From: Podochytrium sp. JEL0797
Taxonomy: Eukaryota > Chytridiomycota > Chytridiomycetes > Chytridiales > Chytriomycetaceae
DNA: 64,000 nt
Assembly (NCBI GenBank): GCA_027596195.1
Contig: JADGJG010000025.1
Coordinates: 1 to 64,000 of the forward strand
Reading direction: 5' to 3'
Part shown: piece by piece, positions 1 through 15,736 of the stretch
Layout: the number at the start of each line of letters is the position of its first letter
Position numbering within the stretch: position 1 is the stretch's first letter
Translations under genes and position numbers: made by a program
Notes under the pieces: generated by a model
Databases searched by the model: none
Seen by the model: only the letters and a program-made list of their open reading frames with translations
What the model was told of the DNA's origin: nothing

Positions 1-716
1 GCAAAGATGAAAAAGAGGGACACGAGACCAAACAGGGCGTCGTATTTGGAGGTTCCGTTGATGGCAGCGAAAAAGTCGTGGAGCACTTGGTATGGCGGGT
101 TGTTGATGTTAATGTTCTTGACGCCGAGAATACCAGGAAGTTGCTGAATGATAATCTGGATACCGGCGCCCAACGTGATTCCGGCAATCAGGACATTAGA
201 GATATAGTCAAACACCAGGCCAAGACGGAAGACTCCGACAGCCAGTTGGATGATCCCGGTCCAAAAACTCAACGTAATGGCGTACATGACAGCTTGAGCA
301 GGAGTCGCATTGGGCAGATACGTGGCAATGGATTGGCCGACGAGAAGTGAAAGAACCGCAGTTGGGCCGATTGTGACGTCTGAAAACCGAAATCGGAATG
401 TTAGGCGGCTTATTTCGAACTCCGAGCGATCATGTATCAACCTACTTTTGGACGTGGCAAACAGGGCGTAGATCAAACATCCAATGAAGGACGTGTAAAG
501 ACCAAACTGGGCAGGGAGGTTGGCGAGTTTGGTCGCGTAGGAAATGGCTTGCGGAATCACAACGAGACCAACAGTCACACCAGCGACAAAGTCACCGATA
601 AACCATTGCAAGTTGTAGCGGGGCATCCGATATGACTGCGGGAGGTTCTTGATGGCCTCGCCGGATCGCCGTTTGATCGTTTCGATTTGGGTTTCGGGCT
701 CCTCGTAGTGGGTCAT
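1..716 (-). CDS. Sulfate permease (SulP family), 5' part
   Basis: N-terminal 216 or so residues of a plasma-membrane sulfate/anion transporter of the SLC26/SulP family; the rest lies off the left edge. Exons read 446-716 and <1-379, with a 66-nt intron (380-445). After a short acidic cytosolic head the protein shows the family's first membrane block, with GDFVAGVTVGLVVIPQAISYA followed by LPAQFGLY, then IGPTAVLSLLVGQ after the intron. These are the signature stretches of fungal SUL1/SUL2 permeases. The start is the first ATG of the open frame, 163 bp from the DRC11 stop. The STAS domain expected at the C terminus is outside the window, so function as a high-affinity sulfate importer is inferred from the family only. 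Confidence 0.9.
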   Translation of the reverse strand, partial: MTHYEEPETQIETIKRRSGEAIKNLPQSYRMPRYNLQWFIGDFVAGVTVGLVVIPQAISYATKLANLPAQFGLYTSFIGCLIYALFATSKSRLIHDRSEFEISRLTFRFRFSDVTIGPTAVLSLLVGQSIATYLPNATPAQAVMYAITLSFWTGIIQLAVGVFRLGLVFDYISNVLIAGITLGAGIQIIIQQLPGILGVKNININNPPYQVLHDFFAAINGTSKYDALFGLVSLFFIF

Positions 717-879
717 GTGGGGGTAGAAAGAACGTGGATATAGGATGGATAGGTATGGATTCGCTTCCGTCCTTGGCTTTATACCCAGAATCGGCGAAAA
801 ATTTTGATTCGATTTGCTTTTGGCACGGGCAATGGCGTCATCAATTTTTCGCTGCGCAACCCTCATGGGGTTTATTCTT

Positions 880-4222
<3,343 letters not shown>

Positions 4223-4310
4223 TTGGACCTGAAATTTGTCACTGGTACCCGCGCACTCAAACGGTCCAACTGAGTTTTTATTTATGCAACCCAAAAAATA
4301 CGCGATCAAA

Positions 4311-6892
4311 TCAATCATCGCCCCTTCTCTTCTTCTTATCCTTCTTCTTTTTCCCACCTTCTGATACCGCAGGAGAATCATCCTCCACCTCCGGCGTCGC
4401 CACCTTCTCCTCCTTATCACCACCCTTACCAGCCTTCTTTTTCTTGTCCTTCTTGTCCCCAGAAGAAGCCGCCCCATTCTTGTCAGCAGCCGCCTTGGCC
4501 TTTGCATCCAACGCGATTCCTTCGACCCCGGCCGCCAATGCCGCCGCCTCAGCCCGCTCTTTGGCATACTGCGCCTTCAGTTCCTTCTTGTAGTCGTGAA
4601 TGTCGCCGTCAAATTCTTGAATTGTGCCGTCTTTGACGATCCAAATCTCCTTGGCGACTTGGTCAATCAGTCTGCGGGAGGGAGTTCAAGGTGTCAACAA
4701 ACCCAGAAACCACCAAAACCACGCGAAACCACTGGCACTCACCTGAAATCGTGCGTCACAAACACAACTCCGCCATCATACTCATTGATCGCCTCCGCAA
4801 GCGCATCAATCGTTTCCAAATCAAGCGCATTCGTCGGCTCATCCATCAAAAACATGTGCGGCGTATGCAGTCCCAAATAACAAAACAACACACGACGCCT
4901 CTGACCATCCGACAACTGCTTCATGGGAATCACCTGCGATTTTCCCGTGAGCCCGAATTTCCCAACCTCGCGCCTCATTTCCTGCGGTTTGATGTCCTTG
5001 AAGTGCATACAGAGCCATTCGACGGCGCTGCGTTCCATGTCGAGTTGGTCACCCATGTGTTGGTTGAATTGGCCGATGCGGAGGTGGTGGTGGCGTTCGA
5101 CGGAGCCGGAGGTGGCTTCGAGGGTGCCGAGCATGAGTTTGAGGAGGGTCGATTTGCCGGCTCCGTTGGGGCTTTGAGGTGGGTTTGGTTAATAACTGAA
5201 CAAAAAACGCGTGATGGCGTATACAAAAGAAAAACATACCCAACAAGCGCAATCCTCGCATCCAAATCCAACCCAAAGTTAAGCCCCGTAAACAACGGCT
5301 TCTTAGGGTCATACCCAAAAGTACAATCATTGAACTTCAACACAGGCGGGGGCAACCCGCCTCCACACTCCCCAAACCGAATACAGAGCTCCTTGTCCTG
5401 AATCAACTCTTCCTGCAGATCCTTGTTTTGGAGCTTCTTCTTTTCGTTCTCCTTTTCCATGTTCTTGAGCTTCTGTTTGGCTTGCGTTTGCGATTTCGTG
5501 CCCGTCTTTTCGAGGTTGCCTTGGATCGCTTGCATCTTTTTTTCCTCCTTCATGGCTTGTTTGGTCAGGAGGGCGGTTTTTTCGGAACGCACTTTGGTAA
5601 AGGTGCTGTAGTCACCCTAGAATTCGAGTTTGAGTATTTCGATTGAAGAGGGATCACGAAATGGCTGGGGAGCATTCCAGAAAACTGCCGATTCAACAAC
5701 GCGATATTCGAGGCTTTGATTCAATTGCTCCGGAAAAAGGTAGACTGACTCGTCAAGATCCGGCGAACGAGTCAATACTCCAGCATTTCGCTCGATCGAC
5801 GACATCCAACGCCGCTCTTTCAAGGCCATTCGCTCAATCGACATAAATTCAAGTACGCTCGTTCAATGTCATTCGCTCAATCGACGGATATCGAGGAAAC
5901 GTATCGCCCGCTTCCGCGAAAACCTCACCTTGTAGTAATCCAACTTCTGGTGATACAAGTGAATAATGTCCGTACACACTTCATTCAACGTATCCTGCGA
6001 GTGACAAGTCAACACCAACGTATGCCCCTCCAAGTTGTGCACGAGGTACTCCTCCAACCACACAACAGCCTCCAAATCCAAATGGTTCGTGGGTTCATCG
6101 AGCATCATGAGGGTCGGTTTGACAAACAGGATACGCGCGAGAGAGATACGCATGCGCCAACCTCCCGAGAGGTCTTTGGTTTTGGTGGCAATGAGTTCAG
6201 GGGAGAATCCGAGACCGCGCAGGATTTCGAGGGCGATGCGTTCTTCACCAGAGACTTCGAGTTCGGCGAGACGGGTTTGGATGGCTTCGAGCCTGGAGTG
6301 GTGGTGGAATCAATACAGGTTGGGGAATAAACAAGCAACGTGAAAACGAACCGCTCGTTGTTTCCAACAGGGTCGTCGAGGAGATCCTCCATCTCGTCCG
6401 TCAGGGCATCCCGCTCTGTTTCGTTGATGTTGAGCACGGCTTCGATGGAGGTCATTTCTGTGGGGCCAAACTCGCGATCAAGAAGGTAGTAGTCGAGGGC
6501 GGCGGGGGTGGGGACCAGGCCGCAAGCTAGGGCGTGGAGCATGGTGCTCTTTCCTGTCGGGTTTGGTTAGAATGGTTTGGGATGAGGGGAGGGAGACAAA
6601 TACCTGATCCGTTGGGAGCAATCAGTCCATAACGACGGCCGTTGAGCAGCGAAAAGTCTGAGTCTTTGACGAGTTGCTTTCCGTATGCCTTGATAGGGTA
6701 TAGAGTAAATAACCTAGTGTAGTAGTTGTAGATGGTTACCTGAATCGAAAAGTGCTCAATCTGAACATCGCGCGAGTTTGGCGGCGACAGCAGAGTTCCC
6801 GTGGCTGAGATTCCCTCAAACAGGGCTCCGCCAGCAAGTGTGGCGCCAGAGGCGTACGATGCCTTGACTTTGAGGTCTCGTTGAGAAGCCAT
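4311..6892 (-). CDS. ARB1: ABCF ATPase ARB1 (ABCF2), ribosome biogenesis
   Basis: Soluble twin-ATPase of the ABCF2/ARB1 type; in yeast the homologue acts in 40S/60S ribosome biogenesis. Exons: 6740-6892, 6604-6688, 6352-6553, 5929-6292, 5240-5616, 4743-5171, 4311-4671; 656 residues. First nucleotide-binding domain: Walker A split by introns (GLIAPNGSGKST), signature LSGGWRMR, Walker B LMMLDEPTNHLD. The linker is helical and charged. Second domain: PNGAGKST, LSDGQRRR, FLMDEPTNALD and switch VTHDF. The second domain has Ala where nearly all ABCF proteins have His in DEPTNHLD, worth noting. A Lys-rich tail ends in RRGDD. Intron 4 (5617-5928) is 312 nt, about five times its siblings, and is listed separately. 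The start is the first ATG giving the MASQRD N terminus. Confidence 0.95.
5617..5928 (-). other. Unusually long intron with GAGCG-type repeats
   Basis: Intron 4 of ARB1. On the coding strand it contains several copies of CGATTGAGCGAATG-like units (about 5810-5890) and related GAGCG words. Neighbouring introns are 50-71 nt. The intron happens to be open in one frame at its 3' part but that translation resembles nothing I know and includes the acceptor site. Confidence 0.6.
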
Positions 6893-6960
6893 TTTGGAGG
6901 TGATTGGTGAGGGGAAAAAGAAGAAAAATGTGGAGGATTGGCCAAGGACAGGATTCTTAT

Positions 6961-7920
6961 TCACTTTGTCAACCACTCCACCTCCTCTCCCGTCAACATA
7001 CGCGTCAAATTCTCCTGCTTCAACAACACCCCATTCGATCCATGAATCCACGTCACCTCCCACCTCTTCTTGTCTTCATTGAACCGCCCCAACTGTCCAC
7101 ACAACCCATTCATCTCCTGCTTGCCCACCAACCCCGAAATCAGCACCAAATCCCCCGTATACAAATCATCCAGTGGCCGACAACACGTCTTGTGTCCCTT
7201 TTCCCAATCGCGTTCCTGACACTCTTTCGAACAATAATACAACGACCGACACCCAGCGCACTTTTTGGTCGATCTCCCGCGACTCCTCTCACCACATGCC
7301 TTGCACAAACTCTGCGACAACCGACTCACAACTTCCTTCGCAAGTTCGAGATGCAAGTCCGGCGAAATCGGGTGGTCCGGATTAACCGGCAACCGGTTCA
7401 TCAAACTAACAGCAAGGTTACTCGAATCCTCGTCAGGGGACACAAACTCGTCGAGAGTGCGTTTGGCCACCGTCAACCATCCGCCCGAGTTGTGCATGGC
7501 GTCTCGGATGGGTAGGAGACGCACTTGTTCTTCACCAGCGGCGGTTTTGTAAAAGTACCAGACGCGGTCGTCGAGTTGGGTTGGGGTCAAGGATTCAAGG
7601 ATTCCAATGGAGCCCTTGAGGCGTTGAATGACTTGAGTGCCAGTGGGTGCACAGGAGGAGAGCACAACGAGACACGCACCGCGGATGTATGGGTGCTCTT
7701 CAGCGTTGTACGCGGCCTTCTTGATGGCCACAATGTCGGATTCCAGGAGGTAAGGCGAGGCCAGGGACAGGATGTAGAGACTTTGCTCCTTCTCGCGTCC
7801 AAGGCCGACAGTCTCAAGCGAGTGCAGAAGCTTGGCTACATTGGCGTCGTGTGCGGCTTGTTCGGGAGTCATAACGGCAGCTTCGTTGGCAGTTGGCGGG
7901 GTAGAGTCCATTTCAGGCAT
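6961..7920 (-). CDS. MYND zinc-finger protein, uncharacterised
   Basis: Single-exon gene, 319 residues from the ATG giving MPEMDSTPP; the frame stays open upstream but without a better start. The N-terminal two thirds is helical and unrecognised, possibly armadillo/HEAT-like. Around residues 233-270 there is a MYND finger with spacing CKACGERS...KKCAGCRSLYYCSKECQ...DW..GHK..C, the usual C-x2-C, C-x2-C, C-x3-C, H-x3-C set. MYND domains bind proline-rich peptides in chromatin and signalling proteins; no catalytic SET domain is present. A frameshifted relative lies at 10,846-11,716, sharing the finger and the C-terminal W-x-A/V-T-W-I motif, so this is part of a local family. Role unknown. Confidence 0.8.
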   Translation of the reverse strand: MPEMDSTPPTANEAAVMTPEQAAHDANVAKLLHSLETVGLGREKEQSLYILSLASPYLLESDIVAIKKAAYNAEEHPYIRGACLVVLSSCAPTGTQVIQRLKGSIGILESLTPTQLDDRVWYFYKTAAGEEQVRLLPIRDAMHNSGGWLTVAKRTLDEFVSPDEDSSNLAVSLMNRLPVNPDHPISPDLHLELAKEVVSRLSQSLCKACGERSRGRSTKKCAGCRSLYYCSKECQERDWEKGHKTCCRPLDDLYTGDLVLISGLVGKQEMNGLCGQLGRFNEDKKRWEVTWIHGSNGVLLKQENLTRMLTGEEVEWLTK

Positions 7921-8155
7921 TTTCTTTGAGCCCAGTATTCGATGGGTTGTTTTTTTCTGAAACGCGACATGACTCAAGTTGAAATTGTCCTCAAATGACT
8001 CACGCACTCATGAACAAAGGCGCGACAAATCGAAATCCAAAACAAATCACAAAACGAATGAGATCTAATAGATTATAGTTTTCTTTTGCAGAGACTCAAA
8101 AATACAACAGTTGGAATATGCTCCACCCGAAAATGAAAAACGACAGCAACCCCAT

Positions 8156-10402
<2,247 letters not shown>

Positions 10403-10545
10403 CTCTAGGGTAGGTGCGGGTTGGTTACTATGAAGTCCTTTGTGGCAGAAAGGTGTCGAAACGTACTTGTTTTTGGCAGAGATTTGTTGGTGGGTCGAGA
10501 AACTGGTTTTTTGACGCTTTTCGACCTTTTTTGCGTGGCAATTGC

Positions 10546-10564
10546 CGTGGGCGTTTCTGATTGG
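10546..10564 (-). promoter_or_regulatory. ER stress response element (ERSE) upstream of BiP
   Basis: On the BiP strand the sequence reads CCAATCAGAAACGCCCACG, which is exactly CCAAT, nine bases, CCACG. This is the metazoan ERSE-I consensus bound by NF-Y and ATF6/XBP1. It sits about 145-160 bp upstream of the BiP start codon. A palindromic CCACGTGG lies further upstream near 10,647-10,654. Binding is inferred, not shown. Confidence 0.65.
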
Positions 10565-10845
10565 CTGGCGCAAAAAAATGCCACCTGGAAATCTTGTTTG
10601 GCAGAACAAAAGCCAGAAATCACTATGCACAGGCTCAGGTGTATCCACGTGGAAGAAGTGGGTGCTTCAATGGTAATACTCGGATCGCTCTGGTTCAATT
10701 TCGCATGCGCCGCGGCCTGCTTTCACCTTCCACTAACCCGTATACCATCTTCCACGCAAGCATCATCATTTGTTTCGTGGGCGTTTTACACACGCGTCGC
10801 AAATTCCCATTCTCCCTTTCCGCCCATTTTTTAGGAGCTGAAATA

Positions 10846-11716
10846 ATGTCAAAAAATGGAAGCCTTATGCCACTGCTGCCGAACTCGCGGGAGCCATTCG
10901 CGATCTCGAATCCTCACCCTGCCTTGGCCTCAAGAAAGATGCGGCTATCCACTTGCTCATGATTTGCCGCAACTCGTTGTCCGACGATCAGCTTTCCGCC
11001 GTCAAGAGAACCGCCAACAACCCCGCTGAGCGTCCTTACATCCGCAGCTCTGCGCTCGTTATCCTTGGACATGTCGATGCAAGGAAGGCAATCCTCGTCA
11101 AACGCTGCGAGAAGGCCATGCTCATGTTCGAATCCATGACTCCCGCTGAGTTGCACGAGCGAGTCAACGCCGATTCCATCACGATCCGCGAGTATCTTTC
11201 TACGCCTCTTGGTTGGGTTGGACTCGCAAAAGAACGGATCGGCAAGGCCACCGAGTGTGAACCGTGTGAACCGTCGGAAATGGCCATGCGGATATGACTG
11301 AAGAGCTTTGGGAAATGATGCCTTTCAACACAGATCGATTTCCGCATTATGAAGCATTGGCTTGTCTGATCAAAACATACGAAGCAAGAGTCTTCGAAAC
11401 ATTTTGCGAATGCTGTCGCGACGGAAGCAATTTTGACCTGACCAAAAAGTGCGCCGGCTGCGAGTCCGTTTACTACTGTTCTCGTGAATGCCAAGCCCGT
11501 GATTGGAAGCAAGGTCACAAGTCCATCTGCAGACCACTGGAGGACTTGAGAGCGGGAGATATCGTCAAACTGGAGCGCGTGCTCAATAGAAGCAATTTGA
11601 ATGGGGCTTGTCGACAGCTCGAACGATATGACGAGAGTAAAGGGCGGTGGATTGCGACGTGGATTGGTGGATCAAACCCGATGCTGATCAAGCCTGAGAA
11701 CCTCAATGCATATTGA
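10846..11716 (+). pseudogene. Frameshifted MYND-finger gene
   Basis: Relative of the intact MYND gene at 6961-7920 but in opposite orientation and broken. The ATG at 10,846 loses frame at the run of six A at 10,851; the conserved frame (KKWKPYATAAELAG...) is then open to a TGA near 11,295, and the MYND part continues in another frame (11,294-11,716). That part has the finger CECCRDGS...[21 protein letters not shown], then H and C, and a C-terminal [16 protein letters not shown] like the paralogue's TWIHGSNGVLLKQENL. Two separate shifts argue for a pseudogene; assembly errors at the homopolymer are possible for the first but not obviously the second. I found no intron that repairs the second shift. 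Confidence 0.6.
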
Positions 11717-13840
11717 CTGTTGAGGAATTGACAGCGATTCTGGAACCACACAAATAATGGACAAATAAAATGGAATTGATGAGTGGTCGCTAAAAACAAG
11801 CTTCAATCTCATCGCGCAGCTCAACGAGGCATCGCGCGACCGGATTTCTTAGAAAAGAGTTTTAAAAAACAGGTTTCGTCATGCCGGGCCTGAAAAGTGC
11901 TGCCATTCATCCATTTGAAAAGAATTGAAGAATTCGACTTGATCGTTGTCAGGAATCGCGTAGAAACCTTCGCTTTTCTTCCTTTATTAGAAAAAATCCC
12001 CCACTCGCTCTTGATACGCTCCAGGACAGCAATTCTCGAACGGAATTGTAACCCCATATTGGCAGCAATCACAGCCTTTGCAGTGCCAATTGCGCCAATC
12101 CTGACACTCTCTGCACGTTTTGCAATGCCAAGTGCAATCGTCTTGCACCAGTCTGTTGCGGCAGAAGGCCCAATTGAAGGAACCATTCCAGGATAGACAC
12201 GTTTGCAGCAGTTCAGCAAACTGGTATTGATTTATTGCATATATCACAAAGAGGATGAAAGCCTAGTGCCGCCATCTTCAAAGCGTCTTTTCATGCTCCT
12301 CGTACATGCTGGGGCAGCACTTGGAGCACGGGATCATTTGTTGCATGCCTTGCAGTGCCATTCCCTCCAATCCTGACACTTCTTGCGCACCTTGCAATGC
12401 CACATGCAGTCACTCTGTGCCAACGAATTGAGACAGAAGGACCAATAAAAGCCGCTTCCTTTCGTCATACAGAAACACAACAGTTCAATACCAGTGTTGC
12501 TCCTCCGACAAGCACTGATACGCATGGTTCATCTGGATGTCGTCAAAAAGCGCCTCGAGGAACTCCAGATCGCGAATGTCGTAATTGAACTAGTCCATTT
12601 TCGCAGATGGGCCTTGCCCAAAATGTCTCCCTGCACAGAGTCCTTTTCGTGGGTGAAGCCAAACTCAAGAGAACGGGCCAGTTGGTGAGTTGCGGCTCAG
12701 TTCCAAGCATTTGAAATATGTATGAAACCCTCCAGGCAATTTTCCTTCTTTCTCTTCCTTTCCAGTTCTTCTCCATAATCTTGCTCAGGATTGGTCGTAC
12801 GAAACGCCTGTGGGATGGTCTGGATAAGAGCTCGTTTTGAGGCACCATGACAGTGGAGTGCACCAAATTCCGTCAGCATCACTTCCAAGTCCACCGCAGA
12901 CACCACAACCGTATCCATACCACAATGACTTCCATCCCCAGCAGCAACTGATCCAAAGCCCACAAGCAAGAGAATGGCCAAGCCAAACGTGGCAACAATA
13001 AACAACGCGAGCAGGAAATCCGAAAAGACACGCAAACAACGAAGCAACCGAGGGTGTGAATTTGATTTTGCCGAAAACGGAAAAAGGAAAAAAACGAGTG
13101 ACGGAATGGAATAAAGACATGGCTGCCAAATTTGCAAAACAGGGTTTTGACGCGCTCCAGACAGTCGACAACGCACAATATGTCCCAAACAAGCAGAATG
13201 CAGTATATGATGGATGCCTTGTCTTTGAATCACCGAGCCATCAGCCGCGAAACCTGTCAAGTCTAATTTAATCCGTTGCCAGCTGCGGCTCACTGGCCAA
13301 GGCTAATGCAAACAGTCCCGTCTTGACGCAATAAACGTGGCGCGTGGGGAGATGGGGATGTAAGGGGGGTGAAAGCCAAAGGGGCACAGAAGAGGAATCA
13401 CGTACCATTTGTCGGAAGAGAGCACCTCAACTTGGTCTGACGGTCTCTTTCGATATTGACAATATTGGAGTTTTGTGTGTTGAAAGGGTGGATAAGAGAA
13501 TGAATGATTTCAAGGGGCCGCGTGAATTTCCACCTTCCCAACAAAAACAAATATTTGAGCTTACCAATCGCTGTTCTCCAGCCATTTCCACCATGAATTC
13601 ATACGCTCATGTCGCATTGTGCGTTGAAATTCGAATTTCAGTTGGGGTTTGGAGTTTGGAGGTGGAATACGCTGGCGACGAATTCCGCTGCTGAGGTTTG
13701 GGTCCATGTCAACTCGACAGACAGTTACAGATTCGAAATATCGGGTCTCGGGATACAAGCTCCAAGAATCGGGAAAACAACGCAACTCGTTCGCCAGACA
13801 TGCAAATGGGGAATGAATACAATGCGTGGGTTTATTCGAA
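11717..13840. other. Gene-poor stretch with decayed cysteine-rich copies
   Basis: I recognise no intact gene here. Two related cysteine-rich relics (11,987-12,247 and 12,334-12,525, minus strand) are listed separately. A leftward open frame at 12,697-13,293 has one hydrophobic segment around 12,980-13,050 but no family resemblance and no splice-supported extension, so I do not call it. From 13,300 to 13,840 I see nothing beyond random open frames. Confidence 0.5.
11987..12525 (-). pseudogene. Tandem cysteine-rich, MYND-like relics
   Basis: Two leftward segments repeat the same pattern: 12,334-12,525 reads SDCMWHCKVRKKCQDW then REWHCKAC, and 11,987-12,247 reads DDCTWHCKTCRECQDW then RNWHCKGC. 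The C-x2-C-x-DW-x3-H order resembles the second half of the MYND fingers next door. After the first copy's stop the similarity resumes one base out of frame (IPCSKCCPSMYEEH versus IPFENCCPGAYQERV). This looks like a duplicated finger gene in decay. A short functional cysteine-rich protein cannot be excluded for the 11,987-12,247 copy. Confidence 0.4.
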
Positions 13841-14229
13841 TCACTTCTTCTTCTTCCCAGCAGGAGGTGCAGGAGCCACAGGAGCCGGTGCAGCCTTCTT
13901 GACGGGGGCAACGGGTGCAGCAGCAACAGCAAAGTCATCGAGTGAAGACAAGTCACCGAACCGCTCTGCGAATTTGGACAATTCTCCGGTTCTGTCGTCG
14001 ACTTGGTTTGTGGACGGGTTCCAGAGGGAGTGGTTGCGCGTGTCCTTGGTGAGGGTCAGGAGGGCCTAGGTTGCGTTTAGGGAGTGTGATCAAGGGGATC
14101 AAGGGGAGAGACCTTTGGGGTCGTTGCCCGCATCGTAAACGAAGACCCATCTGAATGCACCACTTTCTGCAGAAAAAAGTGGGGATTCGCAAAGCGAGGC
14201 ACCGAAGCGAGTGAAGTTACTCGAGGCAT
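13841..14229 (-). CDS. Mitochondrial large-subunit ribosomal protein bL31m
   Basis: Nuclear gene for a mitoribosome component. Two exons, 14113-14229 and 13841-14065, with a 47-nt intron; 113 residues. The short N terminus is basic and Ser-rich, compatible with import. The core carries the fungal L31 pattern: VVHSDGSSF, a Thr-Pro-Lys turn at the splice junction, LTKDTRNHSLWNPS, then GELSKFAERFGD. The tail is Ala/Pro/Lys-rich and ends KKKK. It is transcribed away from NDUFS3; the two start codons are only 29 bp apart. Assignment rests on the SDGS, NH.LWNP and RFG motifs. Confidence 0.82.
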
Positions 14230-14258
14230 TTTTGGTTGATCCAAAAAAAAGGCAAAGG
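14230..14258. promoter_or_regulatory. 29-bp divergent start-codon spacer between two mitochondrial genes
   Basis: All the non-coding DNA between the start codons of bL31m (left) and NDUFS3 (right). It holds an A-rich run on the plus strand. Core promoter elements for each gene must overlap the other's coding sequence, so the pair probably shares one bidirectional promoter. Confidence 0.5.
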
Positions 14259-15570
14259 ATGTTTGCGCGCTCGCTTCTCAACAGAGCTGCTGGGCTTCCA
14301 CTGCGTCGAATGATGGCCACAGAGGCCGCGAAGGCAACGCCACAAGGTACCATTATTAGTGCTTCACTAGGGGGTAACTCACTCTTCACCAAGGCAACCA
14401 CCACGAGTATGGCCAGTTCATCGTGTCCTGTCTGCCACGCTTTGTCCAGCAGTTCTCGGTCTACAAGGACGAACTCACTCTCTACGTGGCCCCGTCCGCG
14501 CTGATCCCAGTCATGACCTTCTTGAGGTAATAGGATCGGATTTATATCAATCACGCCCGTGGAGATTTGATTCGTATGCGCGGAGGATCGATTCGTGTGC
14601 GTGGAGGATTAAGCCACAATATTCGTATAATGGATACCCGTCTGATTGGTTGTCGCCGTGATCGCGTGGTGTTGGGATCCGACGCGCGAAGATAAAAATC
14701 CCATCCCGCGACCGAATTACTCAACTCTACTTTTTAACAGAGACAACACCAACACCCAATTCAAACAAATGGTCGACGTCTGTGGCGTCGACTTCCCCAC
14801 CCGCTCAAACCGCTTCGAAATCGTCTACCACCTCCTCTCCATTCGCCACAACACGCGTATCCGTGTCAAAACCTATGCCAACGAAGTCTCCCCTGTCCCC
14901 TCCGTCACCCCTCTCTTTGCCGGTGCCAACTGGTTCGAACGTGAAGCGTGGGACATGTATGGCATCTTTTTTGCCGGTCACCCGGACTTGAGACGTATTT
15001 TGACCGATTACGGGTTCGAGGGGCATCCGTTGAGGAAGGATTTCCCGTTGACGGGGTATGTGGAGGTTAGGTATGATGACGAAAAGAAGAGGGTGGTTGC
15101 CGAACCGATTGAGTTGGCCCAGAGTTTCCGCATGTTTGAGTATCAGTCTCCATGGTGAGTTTGTACCGAGCGGTTGTGCGTAGCCGAGCGCAGCGAGACG
15201 GGGAGGTGGTGCAGCGAGGGCGGCGCGAAGCGTCGCTTTAGCGAGGATCGGCGGGAAGCAACGCGTCGCGTCGGAAGGAGCTTGGTGGTGGTGGGCTGCG
15301 GCGCGGCGCGGCGCGTAGCATCGCAAAGAACGGGACGGCACGAAGTGAGGTGGCATGAATCGACGCGTCATCAAGCAACGCGTATCGTTGCAAGTAACGA
15401 AACGAGGGAATTCAAGAGTCCGCATCCACGGCTCCTCGGTTACACCGTGATCAATATCTAATTCATCATTTTTCAAAACTAGGGAACAATCGGGCCCCGG
15501 AACTCCCGTCCCAAAAATGATGCCGCTTGAGCCCGCTGCCCCAGCCGCGGCTGAGACACCCAAGGCCTGA
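14259..15570 (+). CDS. NDUFS3: NADH:ubiquinone oxidoreductase 30-kDa subunit (NDUFS3)
   Basis: Matrix-arm subunit of respiratory complex I, next to the quinone site. Exons 14259-14346, 14394-14526, 14741-15154, 15483-15570; 240 residues. The N terminus ([19 protein letters not shown]) is a typical mitochondrial presequence. The core shows [52 protein letters not shown] and [16 protein letters not shown], the 30-kDa family signature. The Trp codon after SP is split by intron 3 and followed by a short Ala/Pro tail ending ETPKA. Introns 2 and 3 are long (214 and 328 nt); intron 2 holds an imperfect 21-bp tandem repeat near 14,568-14,610. Converges on MPS1. Confidence 0.95.
15155..15482 (+). other. 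Long GC-rich intron with GAGCG/GCGAAGCG words
   Basis: Intron 3 of NDUFS3, 328 nt, much more GC-rich than ordinary introns here. It shares the word GCGCGAAGCGTCGCT near 15,225-15,240 with the long intron of the UreG-like gene (about 28,303-28,320) and has many short GCGAG/GAGCG repeats. Confidence 0.6.
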
Positions 15571-15736
15571 ACGGAACGCACACCAACACAATAATTGTGG
15601 ACGCGTTGTTTGACTCCTGTCGAACTGAGAGAAATCCATCGCTCGCGAGGAAACGATGCTTGTTTTGTTTTTGTTTGAAATAAATGATCCATGAAAAAAT
15701 CACTCTTCCTCTTCAACTTGAAAACAACGCGTTTAA

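Noticed and set aside
5617..5844. Open frame inside the long ARB1 intron as a possible nested gene
   Set aside because: No similarity, includes the splice acceptor region, and the repeats in it explain its openness.
12697..13293. 198-codon leftward frame with one hydrophobic stretch
   Set aside because: No recognisable motif, non-ATG uncertainty, and competing frames overlap on both strands.
13445..13465. TTTCGATATTGACAAT shared with about 61,323-61,340
   Set aside because: Only 16 bp, flanks unrelated; could be chance in AT-rich spacer.
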